Origin: Herbiconiux daphne
GTDB lineage: Bacteria > Actinomycetota > Actinomycetes > Actinomycetales > Microbacteriaceae
Length of the DNA: 64,000 bases
Direction: 5' to 3'
NCBI RefSeq assembly: GCF_024979295.1
Contig: NZ_JANLCJ010000005.1
Coordinates: 372,001-436,000, forward strand
Shown here: in pieces, positions 34,882-43,035 of the stretch
How the letters are laid out: the number at the start of each line of letters is the position of its first letter
How positions within the stretch are numbered: position 1 is the first letter of the stretch
Notes under the pieces: generated by a model
What the model was told of the DNA's origin: nothing
Database searches by the model: none
The model's input: the letters and a program-made list of their open reading frames with translations, nothing else
Position numbers and translations under genes: made by a program

Positions 34882-35765
34882 CCGGCCGCGACATCCCGCT
34901 GCTCGCCACCTGCTGGACCAGCGCGGGAGACGCGGCGCCGCAGGTGGGCGACGAGCGCAGCCCGATCGACCTGCGCCGGCGCATCGAGACGGCGGCCGCG
35001 AGCGGATGGTCGGGGTTCGGCCTCGTGCACGCCGACCTGATCGCCTTCCGCGAGACCCGGGGCGGGCTGGCGGAGCTCGACGCGATCCTGCGCGACAACG
35101 GCATGGGGTTCGTCGAACTGGAGTTCCTGGGGGAGTGGTGGACCGAGGGTGAGCGGCGTGCGGCATCCGATCTGATCCGGCGTGACCTGTTCGACGCCGC
35201 CGAAGCGCTGGGAGCCCGCACCGTGAAGGTGGCGGCGGCGATGGAAGACCAGGCGATCGACGACCCCGACGTGTTCGCCCGCGAGCTCGATGCGCTGGCG
35301 AGCGAGGCCGTCGAACACGGCACGCGCGTCGCCCTCGAGCCGATGCCGTTCTCGTCGAACCTGCGCACCGTGCAGGAGGGGGCCGCTCTGCTCGACGCCA
35401 TCGGCAACCCGGGGGCCGGCCTCTGCATCGACATCTGGCACGTCTACCGCACGCAGACCGACTACTCCGTGGTGGCCGGGCTGCCGCGCGACTACGTGTT
35501 CGTCGTGGAGCTCGACGATGGGGCGGCCCAGCCGACGGGCTCGCTCTGGAGCGACACCATCGACCGCCGGCGCTATCCCGGTCGCGGTGATTTCGACGTG
35601 CCCGCCTTCGCGCGGGCCGTTCGCGCGACCGGGTTCGACGGGCCGTGGGGGGTCGAGATCATCTCGGCCGAGCACCGGGCCCGCCCGATCGAAGAATCCC
35701 TTCCCGAACTGGCCCGGGAGGTGCGAGCCTGTTTCGATCAGGCCGACGCGCCCGGGCACCCCTGA
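34878..35765 (+). CDS. Sugar phosphate isomerase/epimerase-family TIM barrel
   Basis: 295 residues of the AP-endonuclease-2/xylose-isomerase-like TIM barrel family. Metal-site residues are suggested by VELEFLGEWW (Glu), ALEPMPF (Glu), CIDIWHVYRT (Asp and His) and VVELDDG near the C-terminus. Members include inosose isomerase, hydroxypyruvate isomerase, 3-dehydroshikimate dehydratase and D-tagatose epimerases. Which reaction applies is not clear. ATGA overlap with KPR copy 3; the aldo-keto reductase follows 25 bp later. Confidence 0.82.
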   Translation: MTGRDIPLLATCWTSAGDAAPQVGDERSPIDLRRRIETAAASGWSGFGLVHADLIAFRETRGGLAELDAILRDNGMGFVELEFLGEWWTEGERRAASDLIRRDLFDAAEALGARTVKVAAAMEDQAIDDPDVFARELDALASEAVEHGTRVALEPMPFSSNLRTVQEGAALLDAIGNPGAGLCIDIWHVYRTQTDYSVVAGLPRDYVFVVELDDGAAQPTGSLWSDTIDRRRYPGRGDFDVPAFARAVRATGFDGPWGVEIISAEHRARPIEESLPELAREVRACFDQADAPGHP

Positions 35766-35790
35766 CCGTCGACCGTCGAAAGGACAACGC

Positions 35791-36723
35791 ATGCAGCTCA
35801 CCACGATCGGAGCCACCGGGCTCGAGGTCTCGTCGGTGTCGTTCGGCACCGCCCCGCTCGGGCAGCTGTTCGGGCCGGTTCCGCTCGAGAACGGGGTGGC
35901 CGCCGTCGACGAGGCGATCGACCTCGGCATCACGTTCTTCGACTCGTCGCCCTATTACGGTGACGCCGAGGAGCGCCTCGGCATCGCCCTCAAGGGAAAG
36001 CGCGACCGCGTGCTCGTCGGCACCAAGGCGGGGCGCAACCCGGGTGAGATCTTCGACTTCAGCGCGGAGGGCATCCGGCGCAACGTCGAGGAGAGCCTGC
36101 GGCGGCTGCAGACCGACTACCTCGATGTGCTGCAGCTGCACGACATCGAGTTCGTCGACCTCGACCCGGTGCTCGACGAGGGCTACGCCACCCTGCTGGC
36201 GCTGCGCGAGGAGGGCAAGTGCCGGGCGATCGGCATGACGGGCTACTCGCTCGCCGCCGCCCGCCGCGTGCTCACCGAGACCGAGGTCGACGTGCTGCTG
36301 AACTTCGCGCACGGCACGCTGCTCGACAACTCGCTCTCGGACACCTTGGGTGACGTCGCCCGCGAGCGCGGGGTGGCCCTGATGAACGCCGCCGCGGTGG
36401 CGCTCGGGCTGCTGACCCCCGCCATCCACCGCATCGCGGCCGAGGGGCACATGTCGCCCGACGGCGTGGTCGCCGCGGCGCTGCGGATGTCGGAGGTGTG
36501 CGAGGCCGCGGGCGCCGACATCGCGTTCCTGGCCAACCAGTACGCCATCCAGCGCAGCGGAGCCATCACGACGGTCATCGGCACGACGAACCTTCACCAC
36601 TTGCGTCAAGCCGTGGAGGCGGCATCCGCCCCCATCGACGAGGAACTGCTGCAGGCGGTGCTGGCCTGTCGCCCCGACACGGCCACGCACCAGTGGCAGC
36701 TGGGCCTGCCCGAGAACGCCTGA
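35791..36723 (+). CDS. Aldo-keto reductase (D-threo-aldose/fucose dehydrogenase-like)
   Basis: 310 residues. The AKR tetrad is visible: Asp in TFFDSSPYYGD, Tyr in the same segment, Lys in VLVGTKAGR and His in LQLHDIEF. The DSSPYYGDAEERLG string and lack of the long C-terminal loop fit the group that oxidises L-fucose, D-arabinose or L-galactose to the lactone. The N-terminus (TTIGATGLEVSSVSFGTAPLG) is complete, and ATG 35791 follows AAAGGA. It closes the KPR3-isomerase-AKR operon, supporting a sugar-acid pathway. Confidence 0.87.
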   Translation: MQLTTIGATGLEVSSVSFGTAPLGQLFGPVPLENGVAAVDEAIDLGITFFDSSPYYGDAEERLGIALKGKRDRVLVGTKAGRNPGEIFDFSAEGIRRNVEESLRRLQTDYLDVLQLHDIEFVDLDPVLDEGYATLLALREEGKCRAIGMTGYSLAAARRVLTETEVDVLLNFAHGTLLDNSLSDTLGDVARERGVALMNAAAVALGLLTPAIHRIAAEGHMSPDGVVAAALRMSEVCEAAGADIAFLANQYAIQRSGAITTVIGTTNLHHLRQAVEAASAPIDEELLQAVLACRPDTATHQWQLGLPENA

Positions 36724-36764
36724 CGGGCGGGCGGGCTCGCCCCCGCTCGCCCGTCGGCCGCTCG

Positions 36765-36983
36765 CTAGCGACGGTTCGAGGCGCGGGGAGGGCGGCGCAC
36801 CCAGAGGCGCACCAGTGCCGCCAGGCAGAACACGACCGTCAGCGCGGCGGCGACCCAGAGCAGGTTGCTCAAGATGACGAGGGTCCACGAGCCGGACGGG
36901 CCGAAGACCGCGACCAGGGCGACCGGGATGGCGCCCGCGACGATCGCGCAGCCGAGCACGATCAGCACGCCTCGAACTCCCAC
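36765..36983 (-). CDS. Small two-helix membrane protein
   Basis: 72 residues, with two clear hydrophobic helices (about 5-27 and 33-58) separated by FGPSGSW and a basic C-terminal tail WVRRPPRASNRR that should lie in the cytoplasm. I do not recognise a family. It stands alone between two rightward genes and is transcribed from the other strand. Its high hydrophobicity supports it as real. Confidence 0.6.
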   Translation of the reverse strand: MGVRGVLIVLGCAIVAGAIPVALVAVFGPSGSWTLVILSNLLWVAAALTVVFCLAALVRLWVRRPPRASNRR

Positions 36984-37040
36984 ACCGCAAACCTACGGCG
37001 ACCGGTGGACGCCGTCGAGCATGTGCGCTAGATCTAGGTC

Positions 37041-37502
37041 ATGACGTCGCCGGGCATCCACCACACCGCCATCATCGTCGCCGACCTCGATGCGAGCGTG
37101 CGGTTCTACCGCGACGGCATCGGGCTCGCGGTGCTCACCGACCGAACCGTGTCGGGCGACTGGCCCGCACTGTTCGGCGCGCCCACCACCACGCTCCGGG
37201 CCGTCTTCCTGGGCGACCCGGATGTCGTCGACGACCACGCCGGGGTGCTCGAGCTCAACTCCTTCGAGCCGGTCGCCGAGCCGGATCCGCGGTCGCCTCT
37301 GTCGCCCGGACTGTTCCTGCTGTCGTTCTTCGTCGACGTCGAGGCGACGCTCGACCGTCTGGCCGCGCTCGGGCTGGGAGGAGCGCCGAACCGGGTGGTG
37401 CAGGAGACCCCGGCCGGCGCGATCACGATCGCCACCGTGCACGACCCCGACGGCGTGACGATCCTGCTCACCCCCGGCTCGATCACCCGACCCCGCGCGT
37501 AG
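37041..37502 (+). CDS. VOC/glyoxalase-family protein
   Basis: 153 residues with the opening GIHHTAIIVADLDASVRFYRDGIGLAV, typical of glyoxalase/bleomycin-resistance folds. Possible metal residues are His in HHTAII, Glu in VLELNSFEP and His in ATVHDPDGV. The middle contains LFLLSFFVDVEATLDRLAALG. Function could be lactoylglutathione-lyase-like, dioxygenase or epimerase. It lies 31 bp before the cupin gene at 37534, with which it is probably co-transcribed. No strong ribosome site is seen before ATG 37041. Confidence 0.8.
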   Translation: MTSPGIHHTAIIVADLDASVRFYRDGIGLAVLTDRTVSGDWPALFGAPTTTLRAVFLGDPDVVDDHAGVLELNSFEPVAEPDPRSPLSPGLFLLSFFVDVEATLDRLAALGLGGAPNRVVQETPAGAITIATVHDPDGVTILLTPGSITRPRA

Positions 37503-37533
37503 GGAGCGCTCGAAGAAACAAAGGAGATCACTC

Positions 37534-38001
37534 GTGGATCACCGTCCCCACCCCCTCGTGGTTCAGCCCGGAGAAGCGGCCACGGTGTCACTCGCCGACG
37601 GCACGTTCGAACTGCTCGTCGACGGCGGTGCGGTCAGCGCCAGTCGGCTCACCCTCGCGGCCGGCGCCGACGGCGCACCGCCCCACCACCACCAGCGCTC
37701 GCACGAGGTGTTCTACGTGCTCGGCGGAACGATGCTGTTCCGGCTCGGCGACGAGCTGGTCACGGTGACGCAGGGAGGCGTGGTGATCGTGCCGCCGGGC
37801 CTCACCCACGTGTTCGGTGCGGCGGAGGGCGAGACCGCCGATGTCTACGTCGTGCTGAGTCCCGGCATCGAGCGCTTCGGCTACTTCGAGCGGCTGGCGG
37901 CCATCAGCCGGGGAGAAGCCGAGTTCGCGTCGCTCATTCCGGAGCAGGAGCGCTACGACGTGCACTTCGACGACGTGCCCGCCTGGCGGCACGTCGCCTG
38001 A
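37534..38001 (+). CDS. Cupin domain protein
   Basis: 155 residues forming one cupin barrel. The first motif is present as GAPPHHHQRSHEVFYVLGGTMLFRLG (two of the three usual histidines and the glutamate) and the second as VIVPPGLTHVFGAAEG, so a metal site is likely. Such single cupins include isomerases, dioxygenases and sugar-binding proteins. GTG 37534 follows AAAGGAG exactly. It ends 13 bp before the convergent ABC-transporter operon. Confidence 0.78.
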   Translation: MDHRPHPLVVQPGEAATVSLADGTFELLVDGGAVSASRLTLAAGADGAPPHHHQRSHEVFYVLGGTMLFRLGDELVTVTQGGVVIVPPGLTHVFGAAEGETADVYVVLSPGIERFGYFERLAAISRGEAEFASLIPEQERYDVHFDDVPAWRHVA

Positions 38002-38013
38002 CGCGGCGTCAGG

Positions 38014-39546
38014 TCAGACCATCGCTGCGACGAGGTCGACCTCCGACGGCGGCGCGGTCACGTCGACGGCCACGGTCGAGGTGACCTTGCCGTCTTTCAT
38101 CACCACGATGCGGTCGGACATCGACAGGATCTCAGGCAGGTCGTCGCTGATCAGCATCACCGATACACCCTGCTGGGTGAGGCCCTCGATGATGCGGTAG
38201 ATCTCGGCCTTCGCGCCGACATCCACACCGTTGGTGGGGTTGTCGAGCACGAGCAGCTTCGATCCGAGCGTGATCCAGCGGGCCAGCAGCACCTTCTGCT
38301 GGTTGCCGCCGCTGAGGTTGCCGACGAGCGTGTCGGGGCCCGGGGCTTTGATGTTGAGGTCTTTGATGGCCGTGTCGGCGTTGGTCGTCTCACGATTGCC
38401 GCTCACGATGACGGGCCCGAGGGCCGCGCCGATCTCGGGCAGCGAGATGTTGTGCGACACCGACATGCCGGCGATGATGCCGTCACGGTGACGCTCGTTC
38501 GACACGTAGCCGAGACTCGACCGGATGCCGGCCCGCGAACCCTGGCGCGCGGGCTCGACGCCGTTCACCTTCAACGTGCCGGTGGCGCCCTGTCCGAGCT
38601 CGAACACGGCGCGCCCGAGGTCGGACTTGCCCGAACCCACCACGCCGGCCACCCCGAGCACCTCACCGGGCAGGATCTGCAGCGAGATGTCGCTGAAGCC
38701 CTCGCCGGTGAAGCCCGAGAGCTCGAGCCGCGGCTCGGTCTCGTCGTTCGTGCGCGCCGCGCGGGTGTGCCGCTCGGCCTCGCGCCCCACCATGAGGGAG
38801 TGGATCTCTTTCTCGGTCAGCGCGGTCGGGTCGTTCTGCACACTCACGACCGTGCCGTCTTTCAGCACCACCATGCGATCGCAGAGCTCTATGATCTCGT
38901 CGAGCCGGTGCGACACGAACACCTGAGCGGCCTGGTTCTTGATGCGCCGCACGAAGTCGAAGAAGAACTCGATCTGCTCGCGCGAGAGGGCGCTCGTCGG
39001 CTCGTCGTGCAGGATGACCGGATGCGTGATGCCGAGCAGGCGGGCCTGCGCGAGCGACCGCACGATCTCGACCACCTGGCGCTCGGCGAACTTCAGCGAG
39101 TCGAGCTCGGCGGTGGGGTCGAGATCGACCGAGAGCTCGTCGAAGATCTCCTGCGTCTTCTGCACCATGCGGCGCTGGCTGATGATGCCGAACCGCGTGA
39201 AGGCCTTCTCGTGCGCGAGGTAGACGTTCTCGGCCACCGTCATGTTGGGCACGAGCGCCTGGTGCTGGAAGATGCGGAAGATGCCCGACTCGGTGGCGGC
39301 CCGGTAGCTGTCGAACTGCGTGGTGGAGCCGTTGAACATCAGCTCGCCCGAATCGGGCGCGAGGGTGCCGCTCATCAGGCTGAGCAGGGTCGACTTGCCG
39401 GCCCCGTTCTCACCCACGAGGCCGAGCACCTCGCCGACGCGCACGTCGAGCGAGATCGACCGTACGGCCTTCACCGGCCCGAAGCTCTTGACGATGTCGC
39501 GCGCCTGCAACAGAGGCGCGTGGGTCTCGATGATCACATCGGTCAT
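38014..39546 (-). CDS. Sugar ABC importer ATPase, tandem-NBD (RbsA/XylG type)
   Basis: 510 residues with two nucleotide-binding domains. NBD1 has Walker A GENGAGKS, a shortened signature LKFAERQVVEIV and Walker B VILHDEPTSAL. NBD2 has degenerate Walker A GVVGSGKSD, a good signature LSGGNQQKVLLARW and Walker B LLVLDNPTNGVDVGAK. The catalytic glutamate of NBD2 is asparagine (DNPT for DEPT), so NBD2 is probably inactive in hydrolysis. It partners the permease 8 bp upstream and the lipoprotein at 40618. The imported sugar or polyol is unknown. Confidence 0.92.
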   Translation of the reverse strand: MTDVIIETHAPLLQARDIVKSFGPVKAVRSISLDVRVGEVLGLVGENGAGKSTLLSLMSGTLAPDSGELMFNGSTTQFDSYRAATESGIFRIFQHQALVPNMTVAENVYLAHEKAFTRFGIISQRRMVQKTQEIFDELSVDLDPTAELDSLKFAERQVVEIVRSLAQARLLGITHPVILHDEPTSALSREQIEFFFDFVRRIKNQAAQVFVSHRLDEIIELCDRMVVLKDGTVVSVQNDPTALTEKEIHSLMVGREAERHTRAARTNDETEPRLELSGFTGEGFSDISLQILPGEVLGVAGVVGSGKSDLGRAVFELGQGATGTLKVNGVEPARQGSRAGIRSSLGYVSNERHRDGIIAGMSVSHNISLPEIGAALGPVIVSGNRETTNADTAIKDLNIKAPGPDTLVGNLSGGNQQKVLLARWITLGSKLLVLDNPTNGVDVGAKAEIYRIIEGLTQQGVSVMLISDDLPEILSMSDRIVVMKDGKVTSTVAVDVTAPPSEVDLVAAMV

Positions 39547-39554
39547 GACGTCTC

Positions 39555-40514
39555 CTACTTGATGACGGTGAGCTTGGAGCGGTCGAGCGTGAGGGCCACC
39601 GCGAGGATGACGACCGCGCCCTGGATGATGTCCTGCAGGTAGGGCGCGACGCCCATGGTGTTGAGGCCGACGCTGAGCGTCGTGATCACGAGCACACCGA
39701 GGATGGTGCGGTGCACGCCACCGACACCACCGGTGAGGGCCGTGCCGCCGATGACCACCGCGGCGATCGAGTCGAGGGTGAGCCGGTCGCCCATGCCGGG
39801 CGTCGCCGCGCCGATGCGCGAGGCGAGCAGCACGCCCGCGATCGCGGCCATGACACCCGAGAGCACGAGCACCCAGAGCTTCATGCGGCGGATCGGGATG
39901 CCGGCGAGCCCCGACACCACCTCGGCGCCGCCGATGGCGAAGGTGTAGCGGCCGAACCGGGTCTTGGCGCCGACGTAGCTGATGATGAGCCAGAGCAGGA
40001 TGGCCCAGAGCGCGATGTTCGGCAGCCCGAACAGGAACCGGCCCTGCGAGATGTTGGTGAAGTCGAGGTTGAACACCTGCACGGGGCGCCCGCCCACGAA
40101 CCACAGGCCGATGCCGCCGACGACGAGGCTCATGCCGAGCGTGGTCAAGAAGCTCGGCACCTTGGCGTAGGCGAAGATGATGCCGTTGGCGAGACCCACG
40201 ATCACGCCGACCGCGATGCCCGCGAGGATCGCGACGACCCAGGAGCCGTCTTTGGCGACCGTGGCCGACACGAGACCGGCCAGGGTCACGGTGGCGCCGA
40301 CCGAGAGGTCGATGCTGCCCATCAAGACGACGAACGTCATGCCGATGGCCACCACGAGCAGTGCCGACGACTCGCGCAGGATCGTGACGGCGGTGTTGGG
40401 CTGGAAGAAGGACGGCGCCAGCAGGGAGAACAGGAGAAGGAGGACGATGATGCCGCCGATCGGCAACGCCACCCCCTTGAGCCCCCGCACTACAACGTTG
40501 TTTCGGCCACTCAT
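39555..40514 (-). CDS. Sugar ABC importer permease (RbsC type)
   Basis: 319 residues, about ten membrane helices. The conserved BPD_transp_2 region appears as MGSIDLSVGATVTLAGL and GAATPGMGDRLTLDSIAAVVIGGTALTGG, typical of ribose/xylose-type permeases. ATG 40514. It forms the membrane channel with the ATPase at 38014 and the binding protein at 40618. A 16-bp hairpin stands between this gene and the binding-protein gene, probably tuning their relative expression. Confidence 0.9.
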   Translation of the reverse strand: MSGRNNVVVRGLKGVALPIGGIIVLLLLFSLLAPSFFQPNTAVTILRESSALLVVAIGMTFVVLMGSIDLSVGATVTLAGLVSATVAKDGSWVVAILAGIAVGVIVGLANGIIFAYAKVPSFLTTLGMSLVVGGIGLWFVGGRPVQVFNLDFTNISQGRFLFGLPNIALWAILLWLIISYVGAKTRFGRYTFAIGGAEVVSGLAGIPIRRMKLWVLVLSGVMAAIAGVLLASRIGAATPGMGDRLTLDSIAAVVIGGTALTGGVGGVHRTILGVLVITTLSVGLNTMGVAPYLQDIIQGAVVILAVALTLDRSKLTVIK

Positions 40515-40563
40515 GATCGGACTCCGTACGGTTTCGAATGGTTGATGGGGTCAAGCAGAGAGG

Positions 40564-40607
40564 GGTCTGGGTGGTTCGGAGCACGGATGCCCCGAACCAC
40601 CCAGACC
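40564..40607 (-). promoter_or_regulatory. Intercistronic stem-loop between binding-protein and permease genes
   Basis: GGTCTGGGTGGTTCGG (40564-40579) pairs perfectly with its complement at 40592-40607 around a 12-nt loop. There is no U-run after it in the transcription direction, so mRNA stabilisation or partial attenuation is more likely than full termination. This placement after a binding-protein gene is common in ABC operons. Confidence 0.8.
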
Positions 40608-40617
40608 GATGATGGTG

Positions 40618-41859
40618 CTAGTCGCGACGCAACAGCTTCCAGTGGTCGTCCCACTCCTGGGTGACCGCGTCCATGTTGGGCAGCGCCGCCTCGTACTCCG
40701 GCGGGTAGCTGAACCCGGCCGGCTGGTCGGCGAACGACCACATCTCCTCCATGTTGAGCGGGCGCACGCCGTTCTGCGGGTCCCAGTCATCCGGGTAGGC
40801 GACCTTGCTCATCTTCACCCAGTCGTAGGGGTCGGATTCGCCGGCGTAGGTCGACAGGTAGTCGGCCGCGTTGTCGGCGTCGACGATGATGCCGTCCCAC
40901 CACAGCTGGCGGTTGAGGGGGTCGACCTTGGCGCCCTTGCAGTAGTCGAGCGCCTGCACGAACGAGAATCCGGCGGTCCACTGCGGAAGGCTGGAGTACA
41001 CGGCGTACATCTGGCCGTTCTGGATCAGCTCGACCGTCGAGGCGTTGCCGTCCATGCCCGTGATCGGAACACCGGTGATGCCGGCCTCGGTGAGGGCGTT
41101 GAGGGCGCCGACTCCGACGTCGTCGTTCTGGCCGAACACGGCGTCGATCTTGTCGACGCGCGAGATGATGCCGGCCATGGCGGTGCGGGCGTCATCGCGG
41201 TTCCACTCGCCCGGCTCCTCGGCGACCAGCTTGATGTCGGGGTACTCGGCGAGGGCCTTGTTGAAGCCTTCGGTGCGCTGGGTGTCGGGAGTCGCACCGG
41301 GGTGACCGGTGATGTGCACGACGTTGCCCTTGCCGCCGATCTTGTCGAACAGCTTCTTGGCGAGTTCATAGGCGGCCTGGGTGGACTGCGGGGTCTGGTA
41401 GAGCACGTACTGGTCGCCGGTGTCGAACGGTGACGTCCAGTTCGGCTGCTCCCACGTGTTGGCGAAGCAGACGTCGTTGTCCTGGGCCAGCTTCGCCATC
41501 GCCGGCACGTTCGCCGGGTCGGGTGCGGTGACGAAGATGATCTTCGCCCCGGCGTCGATCTGCTGCTGGAACTGGGCGAGCTCGGTGGCGGGGTCGCCCT
41601 CGTTGGTGAGCGCGACGTACTTTCCGTTGAAGGCCTCGACGGCGCGACGTGCGCCCTGATCCCATCCGGAGTAGTAGTCGTTGTTCAGCGAGGTGAACAA
41701 CGAGACGACGGTCTCGCCCTTGAGGTCGACCGATTCGGGCAGAGCGCTCTGGGTCGCGCCCGCTCCGGATGTCGACGAGGCGCCGCCGGCGCTGCAGCCG
41801 GTGAGCACCAGGCTCAGAGCCGCCGCCCCGACTATGCCGACCTTGAATGTTCGTTTCAT
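40618..41859 (-). CDS. Sugar ABC importer substrate-binding lipoprotein
   Basis: 413 residues. A signal peptide with lipobox LVLTGC places the lipidated cysteine at 22. The mature part follows the periplasmic-binding-protein type 1 (ribose-like) fold: GETVVSLFTSLNNDYYSGWDQGA, then AQFQQQIDAGAKIIFVTAPDP and DAVFGQNDDVGVGALNAL and PITGMDGNASTVELI. It captures the substrate at the cell surface for the transporter. GAAGGAG precedes ATG 41859. It is divergent from the SDR operon across 360 bp that hold two CTGYACAA-like sites. Confidence 0.92.
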   Translation of the reverse strand: MKRTFKVGIVGAAALSLVLTGCSAGGASSTSGAGATQSALPESVDLKGETVVSLFTSLNNDYYSGWDQGARRAVEAFNGKYVALTNEGDPATELAQFQQQIDAGAKIIFVTAPDPANVPAMAKLAQDNDVCFANTWEQPNWTSPFDTGDQYVLYQTPQSTQAAYELAKKLFDKIGGKGNVVHITGHPGATPDTQRTEGFNKALAEYPDIKLVAEEPGEWNRDDARTAMAGIISRVDKIDAVFGQNDDVGVGALNALTEAGITGVPITGMDGNASTVELIQNGQMYAVYSSLPQWTAGFSFVQALDYCKGAKVDPLNRQLWWDGIIVDADNAADYLSTYAGESDPYDWVKMSKVAYPDDWDPQNGVRPLNMEEMWSFADQPAGFSYPPEYEAALPNMDAVTQEWDDHWKLLRRD

Positions 41860-42219
41860 GTCACTCCTTCGTGATCAGTCCTGGCGGGATCGGTCGTGGC
41901 TCAATGGCTCGTCACCGCGCTTGGGGACCAGTGTACAACCACACTGTCGGGTCAACTATCGTGTCTTGAGCCTCACTGCACAACCGTTGCACACTAACAA
42001 ATTGATAACTTGACCGAGAAACATCATCGATGTCCCGGGCAATTTAGGCAATAGTCGGCGTGAATCCGCTCGTCTGAGCGGGGCGGCGCGGCGACTCGCC
42101 GACGTCTGGACACATTGCAAAGCGTTCAGTAACGTTGAATTATGGTCGTGCCGCTCTGACGGCGCTGAACATCCGACGAAGCCGTCGGCATCGACCTGTC
42201 AACAAGGAGGCTGACATTG
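41860..42219. promoter_or_regulatory. Divergent control region of the ABC importer and SDR operon
   Basis: The 360 bp contain no supported gene and are less GC-rich than the surroundings. Leftward, a -35 TTGTGC and -10 GATAGT 17 bp apart can be drawn on the minus strand across about 41958-41986. TGTACAACC (41932-41940) and CTGCACAACCG (41977-41987) are related candidate operator sites; the second repeats an 11-mer found at 15935. Rightward, TTGCAA (42115-42120), a 17-bp spacer and AATTAT (42138-42143) form a plausible promoter for the SDR at 42220. Confidence 0.5.
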
Positions 42220-43023
42220 GTGGATCTTGGACTCACGGGCAAGAACGTGCTCGTCACCGGAAGCGCGACGGGCATCGGCAGGTCGGTGGTCGAGGCCTTC
42301 GCCCGGGAGGGAGCGCGGATCGTCGGTGTCGACATCCGTGACGATCTGATCACGGAATACGCCGCGGAGACTGGCTTCGGTGACAGCATCACGGCGGTGC
42401 ACGCCGACATGACGGTGGCCGACGACATCCGCAGCGCTCTCGAGCAGGTGACGGAGACGTTCGGCGGCGCGCCCGACATCCTCGTGAACAACGTCGGGGC
42501 CGGCCGGCTCGCATCGTTCGAAGAACTCACCGACGACGACTTCCACCGCACCTTCGAGCTGAACTTCTTCTCGATGGTGCGCGTGTGCCGGGCGCTCGTT
42601 CCCGCGATGTACGCCGCCGGCAAGGGAGCGGTCGTCAACGTCACCTCCGACCTGTCGCGTCAGGCCGAAGACGTCATCGTCGACTACGCCGCCTCGAAGG
42701 CCGCCGTCGCGAGCGTGTCGAAGTCGCTCGCCCGCGCCTACGCGCCGCGGGTGCGGGTGAACAACGTGGCGCCTGGCCCGATCTGGACCCCGTTCTGGAG
42801 CGACGCCGACAAGGGCTGGCTCAAGAACATCGAGGCCGCCTACGGCAAGAGCGGCCAGGATGCCGTCGACGCCCTCATCTCCGACCGCGGCATCCCGATG
42901 GGCCGCATGGGCACGCCCGAAGAGGTGGCCAACGCCGTGCTCTTCCTCAGCTCCGACGCCGCGGGGTTCACCACCGGGTCGACGCTCGGCGTCGACGGTG
43001 GATCCGTTCGCGCGACCCTCTAG
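42220..43023 (+). CDS. Short-chain dehydrogenase/reductase
   Basis: 267 residues, classical SDR: NVLVTGSATGIGRS, NNVGAGRLASF, active-site VDYAASKAA (Tyr and Lys), and STLGVDGGSV at the end. AAGGAGG (42204-42210) serves either TTG 42217 or GTG 42220; GTG is given. First gene of three rightward SDRs, and divergent from the sugar importer, so it probably acts on the imported compound. Confidence 0.87.
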   Translation: MDLGLTGKNVLVTGSATGIGRSVVEAFAREGARIVGVDIRDDLITEYAAETGFGDSITAVHADMTVADDIRSALEQVTETFGGAPDILVNNVGAGRLASFEELTDDDFHRTFELNFFSMVRVCRALVPAMYAAGKGAVVNVTSDLSRQAEDVIVDYAASKAAVASVSKSLARAYAPRVRVNNVAPGPIWTPFWSDADKGWLKNIEAAYGKSGQDAVDALISDRGIPMGRMGTPEEVANAVLFLSSDAAGFTTGSTLGVDGGSVRATL

Positions 43024-43035
43024 AAAGGAATTCAG

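Noticed and set aside
40564-40607. Hairpin as an intrinsic terminator
   Set aside because: No run of T follows in the direction of transcription, and the operon continues into the permease.
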